Assembly: GCA_027483945.1 (NCBI GenBank)
Contig: JAIXTM010000017.1
Location: 62,001-126,000 of the forward strand
DNA: 64,000 bases
Origin: Hyphomicrobiales bacterium
Lineage (GTDB): Bacteria; Pseudomonadota; Alphaproteobacteria; Rhizobiales; Beijerinckiaceae
Reading direction: 5' to 3'
Each line of letters opens with the position of its first letter. Positions within the stretch are counted from its first letter, which is position 1. Shown here piece after piece: positions 1-8,875 of this stretch. The notes below the pieces were generated by a model. It worked only from the letters and a program-made list of their open reading frames with translations. It was not told the origin of the DNA and ran no database searches. The position numbers were made by a program, and so were the translations under genes.

Positions 1-445
1 TGTCCACGTCACCGGACCCATCGCCGACGACCGAAAATTCGGCACGGTGGGCGCCGTCGCCCGCGACGGGCAGGGACGGCTCGCGGCCGCGGTCTCCACG
101 GGCGGCATGACCAACAAGCGGCCGGGCCGGATCGGGGATTCGCCCATCGTCGGGGCCGGCATCTATGCAAACGACCGCACCTGCGCGGTCGCCGCGACCG
201 GCACGGGCGAGGCCTTCATGCGCGCCGTCGTCGCCCACGACATCCACGCCCGCATGCTCTATCGGGGCGAGAGCCTGGAGGAGGCGAGCGAGACGGTGGT
301 GAAGTCCCTCCTGCCCGCGCTCGGCGGCGAGGGCGGCCTCGTCGCGGTGGACGGTGCCGGGCGCGTCGCGATGCCCTTCAGCACCCGCGGCATGTATCGC
401 GGCGTGCGCCGCACCGGCGAGCCGGGCTGGACGGCGATCTTCTGA
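1..445 (+). CDS. Isoaspartyl peptidase/L-asparaginase (Ntn-hydrolase T2 family), 3' part only
   Basis: Open reading frame enters from outside the window (frame begins at base 2) and stops at 443-445. The visible part is essentially the beta subunit of a plant-type asparaginase/isoaspartyl dipeptidase: it contains the GTVGAVA autocleavage motif, whose Thr (codon 44-46) becomes the N-terminal nucleophile, followed by STGGMTNKRPGR and the GTGEAFMR segment typical of the family. Members are made as one chain, cleave themselves before this Thr, and hydrolyse isoaspartyl peptides or asparagine in the cytoplasm. The alpha part and start lie upstream of the window. A LysR gene follows on the other strand and an Asp/Glu racemase beyond it, so amide or aspartate catabolism is a reasonable context (inference). 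Confidence 0.9.
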   Translation, partial: VHVTGPIADDRKFGTVGAVARDGQGRLAAAVSTGGMTNKRPGRIGDSPIVGAGIYANDRTCAVAATGTGEAFMRAVVAHDIHARMLYRGESLEEASETVVKSLLPALGGEGGLVAVDGAGRVAMPFSTRGMYRGVRRTGEPGWTAIF

Positions 446-468
446 TGCCGGGGGGAGGCCGGCGGCTC

Positions 469-1413
469 CTACGCGGCCTTGGCCTGCAGGCCGGCTACGT
501 AATCCCAGAGCCGCCGGCTCTCGCGGCGCCCGTGATCGGCCGAGCGGTAGAGCCGGACTTCCATCTTCAGGGTCCAGCCGTCGCCACCCGCCGGTACCAG
601 CGTGCCCGCTTCCAGGCTCCGCCGCACGCTGCTCTCCGGGATGAAGGCGACGCCCTGGCCTTCCTGCGCCATCGCCTTCAGCGCGTCGGCCATCGAGTTC
701 TCGTAGCAGATGTCGAGCCGCCCGGCGGCGTCGTTCCGGGCGAGCACGAGGTCGACCATTTTCCCCAGAAACGTGTCAGGTGCATAGGCGAGGGTACGCA
801 CCGCGTCGCCGGGCGCGTTCAGGTCGAAGCGGGGACGCCCGTCCGGCAGCGGCGCGGAGACCGGCAGCAGCCGCTCCGTGGACAGGAGCAGCGATGGGTA
901 CCGCTCGGCATCGAGCTGCAACGGCCCGGCGGGGTGGGCGTAGCAGATCAGGAAATCGCAGCTCCCGGAGACCAGCGCCTGCACGCAATCGTGCAGGTTG
1001 TCCGCCGCCAGGCGCGCGCGGACCGGGCCAAGGCCCTGTTCGATGTCCCGGAACCATTCCGGGAAGAAGCTCAGGGCGATCGTGTGCAGCGCCGCAAAGG
1101 AAATCATCGCCCGGCGCGGGCGGGTGCGCCCCTTCGCCTCGTCCCGCGCCCGGTGCAGGATCTGCGCGACCTCCTCGGCGACGGCGCGGAAACTGACGCC
1201 TTCCGCCGTCAGCCGCACCGGATAGGTGGACCGGTCCACGAGCGTCGTTCCGAGCCAGAGCTCCAGGTTGCGGATGCGCCGGCTGAAGGCCGGCTGCGTC
1301 AGGTTCCGTGCCTCGGCGGCGCGGGAAAAATTCTGGGTCGCGCTGAGCGCCAGGTAGTCCTCGAGCCACCGCAATTCCAAGGCTCCGCCCCCCGTCCGAT
1401 GCTGAACGAACAT
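469..1413 (-). CDS. LysR-family transcriptional regulator
   Basis: About 314 residues. The N-terminal winged helix-turn-helix is clear (LRWLEDYLALSATQNFSRAA, then NLTQPAFSRRIRNLE), followed by a LysR substrate-binding domain containing CDFLICYAHP and GQGVAFIPES. The start at 1413 puts the HTH at the usual distance from the N terminus; an in-frame ATG at 1440 is the alternative, and the longer frame further upstream overlaps the divergent gene and is not family-like. It is divergent from the Asp/Glu racemase gene with a palindrome between them, the classic arrangement for a LysR activator of its neighbour. Effector unknown; an amino acid is plausible from context (inference). Confidence 0.88.
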   Translation of the reverse strand: MFVQHRTGGGALELRWLEDYLALSATQNFSRAAEARNLTQPAFSRRIRNLELWLGTTLVDRSTYPVRLTAEGVSFRAVAEEVAQILHRARDEAKGRTRPRRAMISFAALHTIALSFFPEWFRDIEQGLGPVRARLAADNLHDCVQALVSGSCDFLICYAHPAGPLQLDAERYPSLLLSTERLLPVSAPLPDGRPRFDLNAPGDAVRTLAYAPDTFLGKMVDLVLARNDAAGRLDICYENSMADALKAMAQEGQGVAFIPESSVRRSLEAGTLVPAGGDGWTLKMEVRLYRSADHGRRESRRLWDYVAGLQAKAA

Positions 1414-1449
1414 ACCACTTGCTGCCTCGGCATCGCTCATGCCGTTTGC

Positions 1450-1462
1450 GCATGGTCCATGC
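1450..1462. promoter_or_regulatory. Candidate LysR operator palindrome
   Basis: GCATGG-T-CCATGC, a perfect 6+1+6 dyad in the gap between the divergent LysR and racemase starts. LysR proteins bind short dyads in such divergent promoters; assignment is from position only. Confidence 0.45.
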
Positions 1463-1504
1463 CCAGTCCGAATTTCCAGCGCGGCTCCTGCCGCGGCTAA
1501 TGTC

Positions 1505-2215
1505 ATGGCCGACGGGAGGGCGCCGATGTTGGGTGTTCTGGGAGGGATGGGTCCGCAGGCCACGGCGGATTTCCTCCGCAAGCTGGTGGAACGTACCGCG
1601 GCCGACACCGACCAGCGGCACATGCCGGTCGTTGTCTGGTCGGTGCCGCAAATCCCCGATCGCAGCCGCGCGATCCTGGAAGGGGGAGAGAGCCCGCTGC
1701 CGGCCATGCTGCGCGGCCTGCAGCAATTGCGCGCCATGGGGGCCAACGCGGCCGCCATACCCTGCAACACGGCCCATCACTGGTACGATGCGCTCGCCGC
1801 GCGCACCGACATGCCGATCCTTCACATCGTGGATGCCGTCGCGGACGAGTTGCGGCTGCGGATGCCGGAGGCAGGTCGCGTCGGCCTCATGGCGACGCGC
1901 GGCACGATCGCGGCCGGCATCTACGAAAGGAGATTGCCCGGCTCCTGCCGCCTCCTCGCCCCCGATGGCGCAGATCTCGACGACTTGATGGAAGCGGTCG
2001 GCTGGGCCAAGGGCGGGCACCTGGAGCGGGCTCGCACGGTCTTCGCCCGCATCGCCGACGGGCTTCGGGCGCGCGGCGCCCAGGCCATCGTCATGGGCTG
2101 CACGGAGATTCCACTGGCGCCGCCGCCTGGCGACGACCTGATCGACAGCACCGACGCCCTGGCCGTGCGCTGTTCGAAATGGTTCGCCCAGTCCCATTGG
2201 GGCGTTGCCGCCTGA
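1505..2215 (+). CDS. Aspartate/glutamate (hydantoin) racemase family protein
   Basis: About 236 residues, a PLP-independent amino-acid racemase. It begins with MLGVLGGMGPQATADF, the family signature, and carries the two catalytic cysteines in CNTAHHW (N-terminal half) and GCTEIPL (C-terminal half). These racemases interconvert D and L aspartate or glutamate with a two-cysteine acid/base pair. Start 1505 (MADGRAP) chosen because it is the closest upstream ATG to the conserved beginning; ATG 1526 and 1439 are possible, but the latter would invade the divergent promoter. Its stop is 3 nt from the convergent kdgK stop. The LysR gene is the probable regulator. Confidence 0.87.
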   Translation: MADGRAPMLGVLGGMGPQATADFLRKLVERTAADTDQRHMPVVVWSVPQIPDRSRAILEGGESPLPAMLRGLQQLRAMGANAAAIPCNTAHHWYDALAARTDMPILHIVDAVADELRLRMPEAGRVGLMATRGTIAAGIYERRLPGSCRLLAPDGADLDDLMEAVGWAKGGHLERARTVFARIADGLRARGAQAIVMGCTEIPLAPPPGDDLIDSTDALAVRCSKWFAQSHWGVAA

Positions 2216-2218
2216 GGG

Positions 2219-3166
2219 TCAGGCGCCGCCGCTCCTCGATCCTTCGACGGCCGCCATCACCTTGGCCCGGTGCGGCATCGGCCCGACGGCGCCCCGCCCG
2301 GTCGTCGCAAGCGCGGCTGCGACATTGCCGACCCGCGCCGCATCGGCCGGATGCGCGCCCCGAAGGTACTCGGCCAGGAACGCGCCGCCGAACGTGTCGC
2401 CCGCGCCGGCCGCGTCCACCGCCTCGACCGAGACGCCCGGCACGCGCCAGCGCCCCTCGCGCGTCGCCACCAGCGAGCCCTCGGAGCCGAGCGTGAGCGC
2501 GACGAGCGACGGCCCGAGGTCCAGGAACCGATCGGCGATCGCGTCCGGGTCGGACAGGCCCATGAGCAGCTGAGCGTCCTCGATGCTGGGGCGGACGATG
2601 TCGCATTGCGCCGCCGCCGCCAGGATGACGGCGCGGGCGCGCTCCAGCGGCCAGAGCCTCAGCCGCAGGTTCGTGTCGTAGGAAACGAGCGTCCCCGATG
2701 CGCGCGCCATGCCGATGGCGGCGAAGACCGCGTCGCAGGCGCTCGCCGAGATCGCCTGGCTGATCCCCGAGACATGCAGCACCTGCGATCGGGCGATGAG
2801 GTCGCCGGGGACATCCGACGGCGTCACCAGGCTCGCTGCCGAACCGTCCCGCACGTAGGAGAAGACGTGGCCCTGCGGCCCGTAGGTGATGAAATAGATG
2901 CCCGTGCGCCGTCCCGGCAGGGTGATCACGCCGGAGCGGTCGATCCCCTCCGCGTCCCACAGGTCAAGGAAGTCGCGCCCGAACGGATCGTCGCCGAGCG
3001 CGGTGAAGACCGCGACCCGGGCCTCCATCCGGGCGGCGGCGACGGCGAGGTTCATCGTGTCCCCGCCGAAGCCCGGCAGCATCAGGCGGTGGCCGTTCTC
3101 CTCGATCTCGGCGAATTCCCGCATCGGTTCGCCGAAGGCGAGGATGTCGATCGTTTTCCCGCTCAT
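2219..3166 (-). CDS. kdgK: 2-dehydro-3-deoxygluconokinase (PfkB family)
   Basis: 315 residues of the ribokinase/PfkB fold. Visible: the N-terminal GEPMREF strand, GFGGDTMNLAVAAAR (sugar-binding Gly-Gly-Asp motif), and C-terminal DAAGAGDTFGGAF with the catalytic Asp and anion hole. The N-terminal motif is that of KDG kinases, which phosphorylate 2-keto-3-deoxygluconate to KDPG in Entner-Doudoroff-like branches. Last gene of the minus-strand operon, 13 nt after the dehydratase whose product would be its substrate. No KDPG aldolase is present here, so that step is presumably encoded elsewhere. Confidence 0.88.
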   Translation of the reverse strand: MSGKTIDILAFGEPMREFAEIEENGHRLMLPGFGGDTMNLAVAAARMEARVAVFTALGDDPFGRDFLDLWDAEGIDRSGVITLPGRRTGIYFITYGPQGHVFSYVRDGSAASLVTPSDVPGDLIARSQVLHVSGISQAISASACDAVFAAIGMARASGTLVSYDTNLRLRLWPLERARAVILAAAAQCDIVRPSIEDAQLLMGLSDPDAIADRFLDLGPSLVALTLGSEGSLVATREGRWRVPGVSVEAVDAAGAGDTFGGAFLAEYLRGAHPADAARVGNVAAALATTGRGAVGPMPHRAKVMAAVEGSRSGGA

Positions 3167-3179
3167 CGGCGTGACCGCC

Positions 3180-4985
3180 TCAATGGTTGTCGCGCGGCAT
3201 GCCGCGGGTCGCCGTGACGCGCTGGTATTTCACAGCCGGCTTCAGGACCATGCCCTCGGAAAGCTGGTCGACCATGGAGCGCTGGATTTCCTGCCAGGGC
3301 GTCTGCGAGGCGGGATAGGCGTAGCCTCCCGAGGCCTCCAGAGCCGCGCGCCGGGCTTCCAGCTCCGCCGGGTCCACCTGAAGCAGCACCTCCCGCCGGC
3401 GCAGGTCGATCCGGATCGCGTCTCCCGTCCGGACCAGAGCGAGTTGACCGCCGGTCGCGGCCTCCGGCGACGCGTTGAGAATGGAGGGCGAGCCCGACGT
3501 GCCCGATTGCCGCCCGTCGCCGATGCAGGGCAGATGGTGCACGCCCTGCTTTAAGAGCGCCGCCGGCGGCTGCATGTTCACCACCTCCGCCGCTCCCGGA
3601 TAGCCGATCGGCCCCGTGCCCCGCATGATGAGGATGGAGCGCGCGTCGATGCCCAGGGCCGGGTCGTCGATCCGGGCATGGTAGTCCTCCGGGCCGTCGA
3701 AGACGATTGCGCGGCCCTCGAAAGCGTCCGGGTCGGCGGGATCGCTGAGATAGCGATCGCGGAATTCCTGCGTGACCACGCTGAGCTTCATGATGGCGCT
3801 GTCGAAGAGATTGCCGCCGAGCGCCAGGAAACCGGCCCTTTGGATAAGCGGATTGCCGAAGCTGCGGATCACCTCGCTGTTGGCGCTGCGGCTCGTGCCG
3901 CAATTCTCGCCGATCGTGCGGCCGTTCACGGTGACCGCGTCGGTGTGGATGAGGCCATGGGCCATGAGCTCGCCGACCACGGCCGGGACGCCGCCGGCGC
4001 GGTGGAAATCCTCCCCGAGGAAGCGGCCCGCCGGCTGCAGGTCGACGATGAGCGGAACTTCCAGCCCGATCTCCTCCCAGTCCTTCACCGTCAGCGGCAC
4101 GCCCGCATGGCGCGCGATGGCGTTAAGGTGGATCGGCGCGTTGGTGGAGCCGCCGATCGCGGAATTGACGCGGATGGCGTTCTCGAACGCGGCGCGGGTC
4201 AGGATCTCGGAAGGCTTCAGGTCCTCCCAGACGATCTCCACCGCGCGGCGCCCGGTGGCGTAGGCCATCTGGCCGCGCTCGCGGTACGGTGCGGGAATGG
4301 CGGCGCAGCCAGGCAGCGACATGCCCAGCGCCTCGGCGAGCCCGTTCATCGTGGAGGCAGTGCCCATCGTGTTGCAATGGCCCACGGAAGGCGCGGAAGA
4401 GGCGGCGAGTTCGCCGAAGGCGTCATAGCCGATCTTGCCTTCCGCCAGGAGCTCCCGGGCTTTCCAGATGATCGTGCCCGACCCGATCAGCTCGCCCTCG
4501 TGATAGGCGTTGAGCATCGGCCCGCCCGACAGGACGATGGCTGGTATGTCCACCGTCGCCGCCGCCATGAGGCAGGCCGGCACGGTCTTGTCGCAGCCCG
4601 TCGTCAGGACGACGCCGTCCAGCGGATAGCCGTAAAGCACCTCGACGAGGCCGAGATAGGCGAGGTTCCGGTCGAGCGCCGCGGTCGGCCGCTTGCCGGT
4701 CTCCTGGATCGGGTGGACAGGGAACTCGATGGGGATGCCGCCGGCGTCGCGGATGCCGTCGCGCACCCGGCTCGCCAAGTCCAGATGGTGGCGGTTGCAG
4801 GGCGACAGGTCCGAGCCGGTCTGGGCGATGCCGATGATCGGCCGGCCCGATTGCAGCTCCTCGCGGGTGATCCCGTAATTGAGATAGCGCTCGAGATAGA
4901 GCGCGGTCATGCCCGGATTGTCGGGATTGTCGAACCAGAGGCGCGAGCGGAGATCGCGGCTGGATTTGCGGGGCCTCTGGGTCAT
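3180..4985 (-). CDS. IlvD/Edd-family sugar-acid dehydratase (arabinonate/xylonate/hexonate type)
   Basis: 601 residues of the dihydroxy-acid/6-phosphogluconate dehydratase family, but of the aldonate branch: N-terminal [20 protein letters not shown] and [19 protein letters not shown] are typical of sugar-acid dehydratases, not of IlvD. Three cysteines at residues 63 (PCNRHH), 131 (GCDKT) and 204 ([11 protein letters not shown]) match the three [2Fe-2S] ligands of this branch. It would dehydrate an aldonate to a 2-keto-3-deoxy acid in the cytoplasm. Neighbouring KDG kinase suggests a six-carbon acid such as gluconate, galactonate or an epimer; the exact substrate cannot be read from sequence. 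A true ilvD is present separately at 29955. Confidence 0.85.
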   Translation of the reverse strand: MTQRPRKSSRDLRSRLWFDNPDNPGMTALYLERYLNYGITREELQSGRPIIGIAQTGSDLSPCNRHHLDLASRVRDGIRDAGGIPIEFPVHPIQETGKRPTAALDRNLAYLGLVEVLYGYPLDGVVLTTGCDKTVPACLMAAATVDIPAIVLSGGPMLNAYHEGELIGSGTIIWKARELLAEGKIGYDAFGELAASSAPSVGHCNTMGTASTMNGLAEALGMSLPGCAAIPAPYRERGQMAYATGRRAVEIVWEDLKPSEILTRAAFENAIRVNSAIGGSTNAPIHLNAIARHAGVPLTVKDWEEIGLEVPLIVDLQPAGRFLGEDFHRAGGVPAVVGELMAHGLIHTDAVTVNGRTIGENCGTSRSANSEVIRSFGNPLIQRAGFLALGGNLFDSAIMKLSVVTQEFRDRYLSDPADPDAFEGRAIVFDGPEDYHARIDDPALGIDARSILIMRGTGPIGYPGAAEVVNMQPPAALLKQGVHHLPCIGDGRQSGTSGSPSILNASPEAATGGQLALVRTGDAIRIDLRRREVLLQVDPAELEARRAALEASGGYAYPASQTPWQEIQRSMVDQLSEGMVLKPAVKYQRVTATRGMPRDNH

Positions 4986-5115
4986 GGTCCTCTAGGGGTT
5001 GGCGATGGCATGCGGCACGGATGCCTGGTCTAGCCTGCCGGCCCCCGGTGTCGCCACCGGAGGCCGAAAGGTGCGCAGTCGGTCAGGGAGATGAGAGGCT
5101 GCGCCATCTCTCCCG

Positions 5116-6123
5116 TCAGCGCCGGAGCTTGGTCAGTTCCGCGAACATGCGGTTCATCGTCTCCTGGCCGATCGTGGTCATGTGCTTTTCGTAGACGGGC
5201 TTCAGAAGGTCGCGCATGCGCTGCACCTCCGCCTCGGCCAGTTCGTTGATGATCATTCCCTTGGTCTTCAACGAGGCGAAGGACTTTTCGTTCAGCGAGC
5301 GGTTGGCCTTGCGCTGCTCGTCGCGGGCCTGGATCGCGCAGTCGGAGAGGATCTTCTGCTCCTCCGGCGAATAGGTGTCCCAGATCCGCTTGGAGACGAG
5401 GACAAGGAACGGCGTGTAGGCGTGCTTGCTGACGGTCAGGTACTTCTGCACCTCGTTGAACTTCGAGGTCTCGATGGTCACGAAGGGGTTTTCCTGGCCG
5501 TCGATGGCGCCGACCTCGAGGGCGGAGAACACCTCGCCGAAATTCATCGGGATGGCGTTGGCGCCGGTCTGCTTGAACGTGTCCAGGAAGACGGGGTTCT
5601 GCATGACGCGCAGCTTGATGCCCGACAGGTCCTCGACCTTGTTCACCGGCCGCTTCGAGTTCGTCAGGTTGCGGAAGCCGTTCTCCCAGTAGGCGAGATT
5701 GACCAGCCCGACCGCCGGCAGCTTGTCGGCGATATACTTGCCGTAGGCCCCATCCAGGATCGTGTCGGCTTCCTTCTCGTTGGCGAAGAGGAAGGGCAGG
5801 TCGAACACGCCGAGATCCGGCAGGATGCCGGTGAGCGGGGAGGAGGAGGTGATGACCATCTCCTGCGTGCCAGCGCGGAGCGCCTGCGTCGCCTGGACGT
5901 CGCCGCCGAGGGCCCCGCCCCAGAATCCGGTGATCTTGATTTTGCCGCCCGACTTGTCGGCGGCGCAGGCCGCCATGACCTCGACGCCCTTGCCGTTCGG
6001 GTGGTCCTGGTTGACGCCGTTGGAGACGCGGATGGTGCGAGCCTGGACCTGCGCCATGGCGCTTCCCGCAAGGCTTGCGACGAGCGCCGTGGCGGCGACA
6101 CCCGTCAGGATCGATTTCAGCAT
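5116..6123 (-). CDS. TRAP transporter solute-binding protein, DctP family
   Basis: 335 residues with an N-terminal Sec signal peptide (MLKSILTGVAATALVASLAG, cleaved after AMAQ). The DctP core is recognisable: the segment GIKLRVMQNPVF carries the invariant Arg that salt-bridges the ligand carboxylate, and AIDGQENPF follows. Periplasmic receptor feeding the DctQ/DctM permease encoded just upstream in the same operon. A good Shine-Dalgarno (GGGAGGAAG) precedes the ATG. Followed after 130 nt by the dehydratase, so the ligand is probably the same sugar acid (inference). Confidence 0.9.
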   Translation of the reverse strand: MLKSILTGVAATALVASLAGSAMAQVQARTIRVSNGVNQDHPNGKGVEVMAACAADKSGGKIKITGFWGGALGGDVQATQALRAGTQEMVITSSSPLTGILPDLGVFDLPFLFANEKEADTILDGAYGKYIADKLPAVGLVNLAYWENGFRNLTNSKRPVNKVEDLSGIKLRVMQNPVFLDTFKQTGANAIPMNFGEVFSALEVGAIDGQENPFVTIETSKFNEVQKYLTVSKHAYTPFLVLVSKRIWDTYSPEEQKILSDCAIQARDEQRKANRSLNEKSFASLKTKGMIINELAEAEVQRMRDLLKPVYEKHMTTIGQETMNRMFAELTKLRR

Positions 6124-6202
6124 GGTCTTCCTCCCTTGGTTCTGGTTGGTCTCGGCGTAGGCCGGCTTGGCGCCCGGCCTCCGCGAGCTGGTTCGGGAGC
6201 GC

Positions 6203-7480
6203 TCAGCGCAGCCACTTCAGGGGCACGGTGACGAGCTCCGGGAACAGGATGAGCAGGAACAGCACGACGGTCTGCGCCAGGAGGAACGGCAGGACGCCGG
6301 TCATGACGCGTCCCAGCGGGATCTTGGCGACGCCGGCGGCGACGTTCAGCACCACGCCGACCGGCGGGGTCAGCAGGCCGATGCAGTTGTTCATGATGAA
6401 CAGGACGCCGAAATAGACCGGGTCGATGCCCGCCTGCTTGATGATCGGCATCAGGACAGGCGTCAGGATCAGGATCGTCGGTGTCAGGTCCAGCGCCGTG
6501 CCGACGACCAGCACCAGCACGTTGATCACGATCAGCAGCAGCGTCGGGTTCTTGACCAGCGGCTCGATCATCGCGCCTATCTCGCCGGGAATGTTCGCGC
6601 TGGTGATGAGCCAGGCCGAGGCCAGCGCCGCCGCGACCAGGAACATCACGACCGAGGTGGTCTTCGCCGCCGCGAGCAGCGTCGGGTAGAGCATCGAGGG
6701 CTTCAGCTCGCGGTAGACGAACATGCCCACGAACGCGGCGTAGACGGCGGCGACCACGGCCGCTTCGGTCGGCGTGACAAGGCCGAACTTGATGCCGCCC
6801 AGCACGATGACCGGCATGAAGAGGGCCCAGCCGGCCTTGGCGGTTGCCTGGAGACGTTCCCGCGCCGAGGCCTTGGGCAGCACCGCCACCTTGTCTCGCC
6901 GGGCGACGATGAGCCAGGTGACGACAAGCGAGACCGCCATCAGGAGGCCGGGCACGATGCCGGCGAGGAAGAGCTGCGTGATCGAGACATTGGCGGCGAC
7001 ACCGAAGACGATGAACGCCATGGAGGGCGGGATGACCGGAGCGATGATGCCGCCGGCCGCGATGAGGCCGGCCGAGCGGCCGACATCGTAGCCGGCCTGC
7101 CGCATCATCGGGATCAGGATGGACGCGAGCGCCGCCGTATCGGCCGCGGCCGAGCCCGACAGGCTCGCCATGATCACCGCCGCGACGATGGCGACGATGC
7201 CAAGGCCCCCGCGCAGGTGGCCGACCATGGCGATGGCGAACTGCACGATGCGGCGGGACAGGCCGCCCGCATTCATCAATTCGCCCGCGAGCAGGAAGAA
7301 GGGGATGGCGAGCAGCGTGAACGCATCCGCGCCGGTGATCATGTTCTGCGCGATGATCTGCGGGTCGAACTGGCCCATGTGCCACATAAGCGCGATGGCG
7401 CAGATGATGAGCGAGAAAGCCACGGGTATGCCGAAGGCCATGGCGCCTATGAGCGCCGTGAGGAAGACGACGACAGTCAT
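6203..7480 (-). CDS. TRAP transporter large permease, DctM family
   Basis: 425 residues, strongly hydrophobic with about 12 membrane helices. Contains family segments FALLAIPFFLLAGELMNAGG-like near residues 53-72 and SGSAAADTAALASILIPMM near residue 110, plus CIGLLTPPVGVVLN near the C terminus, all typical of the Na+-coupled DctM subunit. Start overlaps the dctQ stop by ATGA, indicating translational coupling. Works with the DctQ and DctP proteins of this operon. Confidence 0.93.
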   Translation of the reverse strand: MTVVVFLTALIGAMAFGIPVAFSLIICAIALMWHMGQFDPQIIAQNMITGADAFTLLAIPFFLLAGELMNAGGLSRRIVQFAIAMVGHLRGGLGIVAIVAAVIMASLSGSAAADTAALASILIPMMRQAGYDVGRSAGLIAAGGIIAPVIPPSMAFIVFGVAANVSITQLFLAGIVPGLLMAVSLVVTWLIVARRDKVAVLPKASARERLQATAKAGWALFMPVIVLGGIKFGLVTPTEAAVVAAVYAAFVGMFVYRELKPSMLYPTLLAAAKTTSVVMFLVAAALASAWLITSANIPGEIGAMIEPLVKNPTLLLIVINVLVLVVGTALDLTPTILILTPVLMPIIKQAGIDPVYFGVLFIMNNCIGLLTPPVGVVLNVAAGVAKIPLGRVMTGVLPFLLAQTVVLFLLILFPELVTVPLKWLR

Positions 7481-8016
7481 TCCGCGCGCTCCTTCACCTG
7501 CGCGGCCTCGCCGCTGACTTCGCCGGCAAAGGCGTTGATCTCGGATTCGGGGAGCCGGCCGGTGGCGAGGCGAAGGAGCCGCGTGGCGGCGATCAGCCCG
7601 ATGCCGAGGCTCGCGAAATAGCCGATGCCATAGACGTAGCTCATGGGAAGGCCGCTGACCGACGCCCGGTTGGTGGCGTTGATCTCGTGCTGGGCGAGCG
7701 TGCCGGCGAAGAAGACCGCGCAGCAGCCGATGATGGCGAGGTCGCTGAGGACGAGGCAGACCGTCCGGCCCGGGTGCCCGAACCGGCGCACCAGCGTCTC
7801 GACGCCCAGATGCGCGTTCTCCCGGAACGTCACGACAGCGCCGATGAAGGTCAGCCAGACGAAGAAGAACCGGGCGAACTCGTCGGACACGTCGATGCCG
7901 GAATTGAACGCGTAGCGCAGCACGACGTTGCCGAAGACCATGGCGACCATGCCGGCGAGCAGCGCGACGATGGCTGCCTCCATGGCCTTGAAGGCCCAGT
8001 CAATGGCGCGTGCCAT
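7477..8016 (-). CDS. TRAP transporter small permease, DctQ family
   Basis: 179 residues with four predicted membrane helices; the pattern VVLRYAFNSGIDVSDEFARFFFVWLTFIG (kept here in outline) around residues 30-58, where an E-x-x-R/F-x-W segment follows the first loop, is the DctQ hallmark. Forms the membrane complex with DctM. Its start lies 17 nt inside the gntR gene and its stop overlaps dctM by 4 nt, so the regulator and transporter are one transcript. Confidence 0.87.
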   Translation of the reverse strand: MARAIDWAFKAMEAAIVALLAGMVAMVFGNVVLRYAFNSGIDVSDEFARFFFVWLTFIGAVVTFRENAHLGVETLVRRFGHPGRTVCLVLSDLAIIGCCAVFFAGTLAQHEINATNRASVSGLPMSYVYGIGYFASLGIGLIAATRLLRLATGRLPESEINAFAGEVSGEAAQVKERAE

Positions 8017-8725
8017 CGGCAGCCTCCCCGGGCATGGGCTCGCTCATGTCGCGACGGGCTGACAGGATCAGGAAGCGCAGCGAGGCCTCGGCCTCTTCCG
8101 GCTGGCGCTCGGTGATCGCGCGCCGGACGGCGTCGTGGTAGGGCAGCGAGGAGCGGGCGCTGTCCCGGCTGGACACCGACAGGTGGAACGAGACGCGCAG
8201 CACGGTCTCGATCACCGGCGCCAGCGCGGTGAAGAACTGGTTGTGCGTGCCCGCCAGGATCGCGCCGTGAAAGGCGAGGTCCGCCGGCATCCAGTCCGCT
8301 TCCACATCTTCGGCCGCGGCCATGGCCTGGTAGGCCTTTTCCAGCCGCGCGATGTCGGCCGCCTCCGCCCGGCGGGCGGCAAGGGCTGCGGCGGCCGGCT
8401 CGATGGCAAGGCGCAATTCCACGAGGTCGCGGATGAAGGTGGAATCGATCCCCAGCGCGATCCGCCAGCGGATGATGTCGGGGTCGAACGGGTTCCAGTC
8501 GCCCCTGGGGCGCACGCGGGTGCCCACGCGCGGTCCCACGCTCACCATGCCCTTGGCGGCAAGCGTACGGATGGCTTCCCGCACGATCGTGCGGCTGACG
8601 CCGAGCGATGAGCCGATTTCCGGCTCCGTCGGCAGGGTCGTGCCCGGCACGTAGCGTCCTCCCAGGATCCATCCGGCAATGGTCTCGACCGCCACACGGT
8701 GGATGCTTCTTGGTTCTGTCATCAT
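8000..8725 (-). CDS. GntR-family transcriptional regulator, FadR/FCD subfamily
   Basis: 241 residues. N-terminal winged HTH (GTTLPTEPEIGSSLGVSRTI, then VREAIRTLAAKGMV), then an all-helical FCD effector domain with the metal-binding pattern DLAFHGAI, and a C-terminal YHDAVRRAI helix with another histidine. FCD regulators of this type bind hexonates or hexuronates and usually repress a catabolic operon. It is the first gene of the operon and a perfect palindrome sits just upstream, so it is probably autoregulatory. Two successive ATG codons (8725, 8722) are both possible starts. Confidence 0.9.
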   Translation of the reverse strand: MMTEPRSIHRVAVETIAGWILGGRYVPGTTLPTEPEIGSSLGVSRTIVREAIRTLAAKGMVSVGPRVGTRVRPRGDWNPFDPDIIRWRIALGIDSTFIRDLVELRLAIEPAAAALAARRAEAADIARLEKAYQAMAAAEDVEADWMPADLAFHGAILAGTHNQFFTALAPVIETVLRVSFHLSVSSRDSARSSLPYHDAVRRAITERQPEEAEASLRFLILSARRDMSEPMPGEAADGTRH

Positions 8726-8732
8726 TCATCCT

Positions 8733-8745
8733 ATCATAGTATGAT
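8733..8745. promoter_or_regulatory. Candidate GntR operator
   Basis: ATCATA-G-TATGAT, a perfect 13-bp dyad 8 bp upstream of the gntR start. A half site ATCATA recurs at 8764-8769, about three helical turns away. Position and symmetry fit an FCD-type GntR operator controlling the whole TRAP/dehydratase/kinase operon. Confidence 0.6.
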
Positions 8746-8875
8746 TGCCTGGCAATGGCATTGATCATACGATTTATGCCTTGCTTATGCCGGACATGCA
8801 TCGGCCTTCGCCGGCCACGCACAGGCGTTGCCGCGAAACGGTTTTCGGTTTGGCTGGATCGCTGCCGTCAGGCCG

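Noticed and set aside
3180-4985. Annotating this dehydratase as a second ilvD
   Set aside because: The N-terminal and cluster motifs belong to the aldonate branch, and operon context with kdgK and TRAP genes is catabolic.
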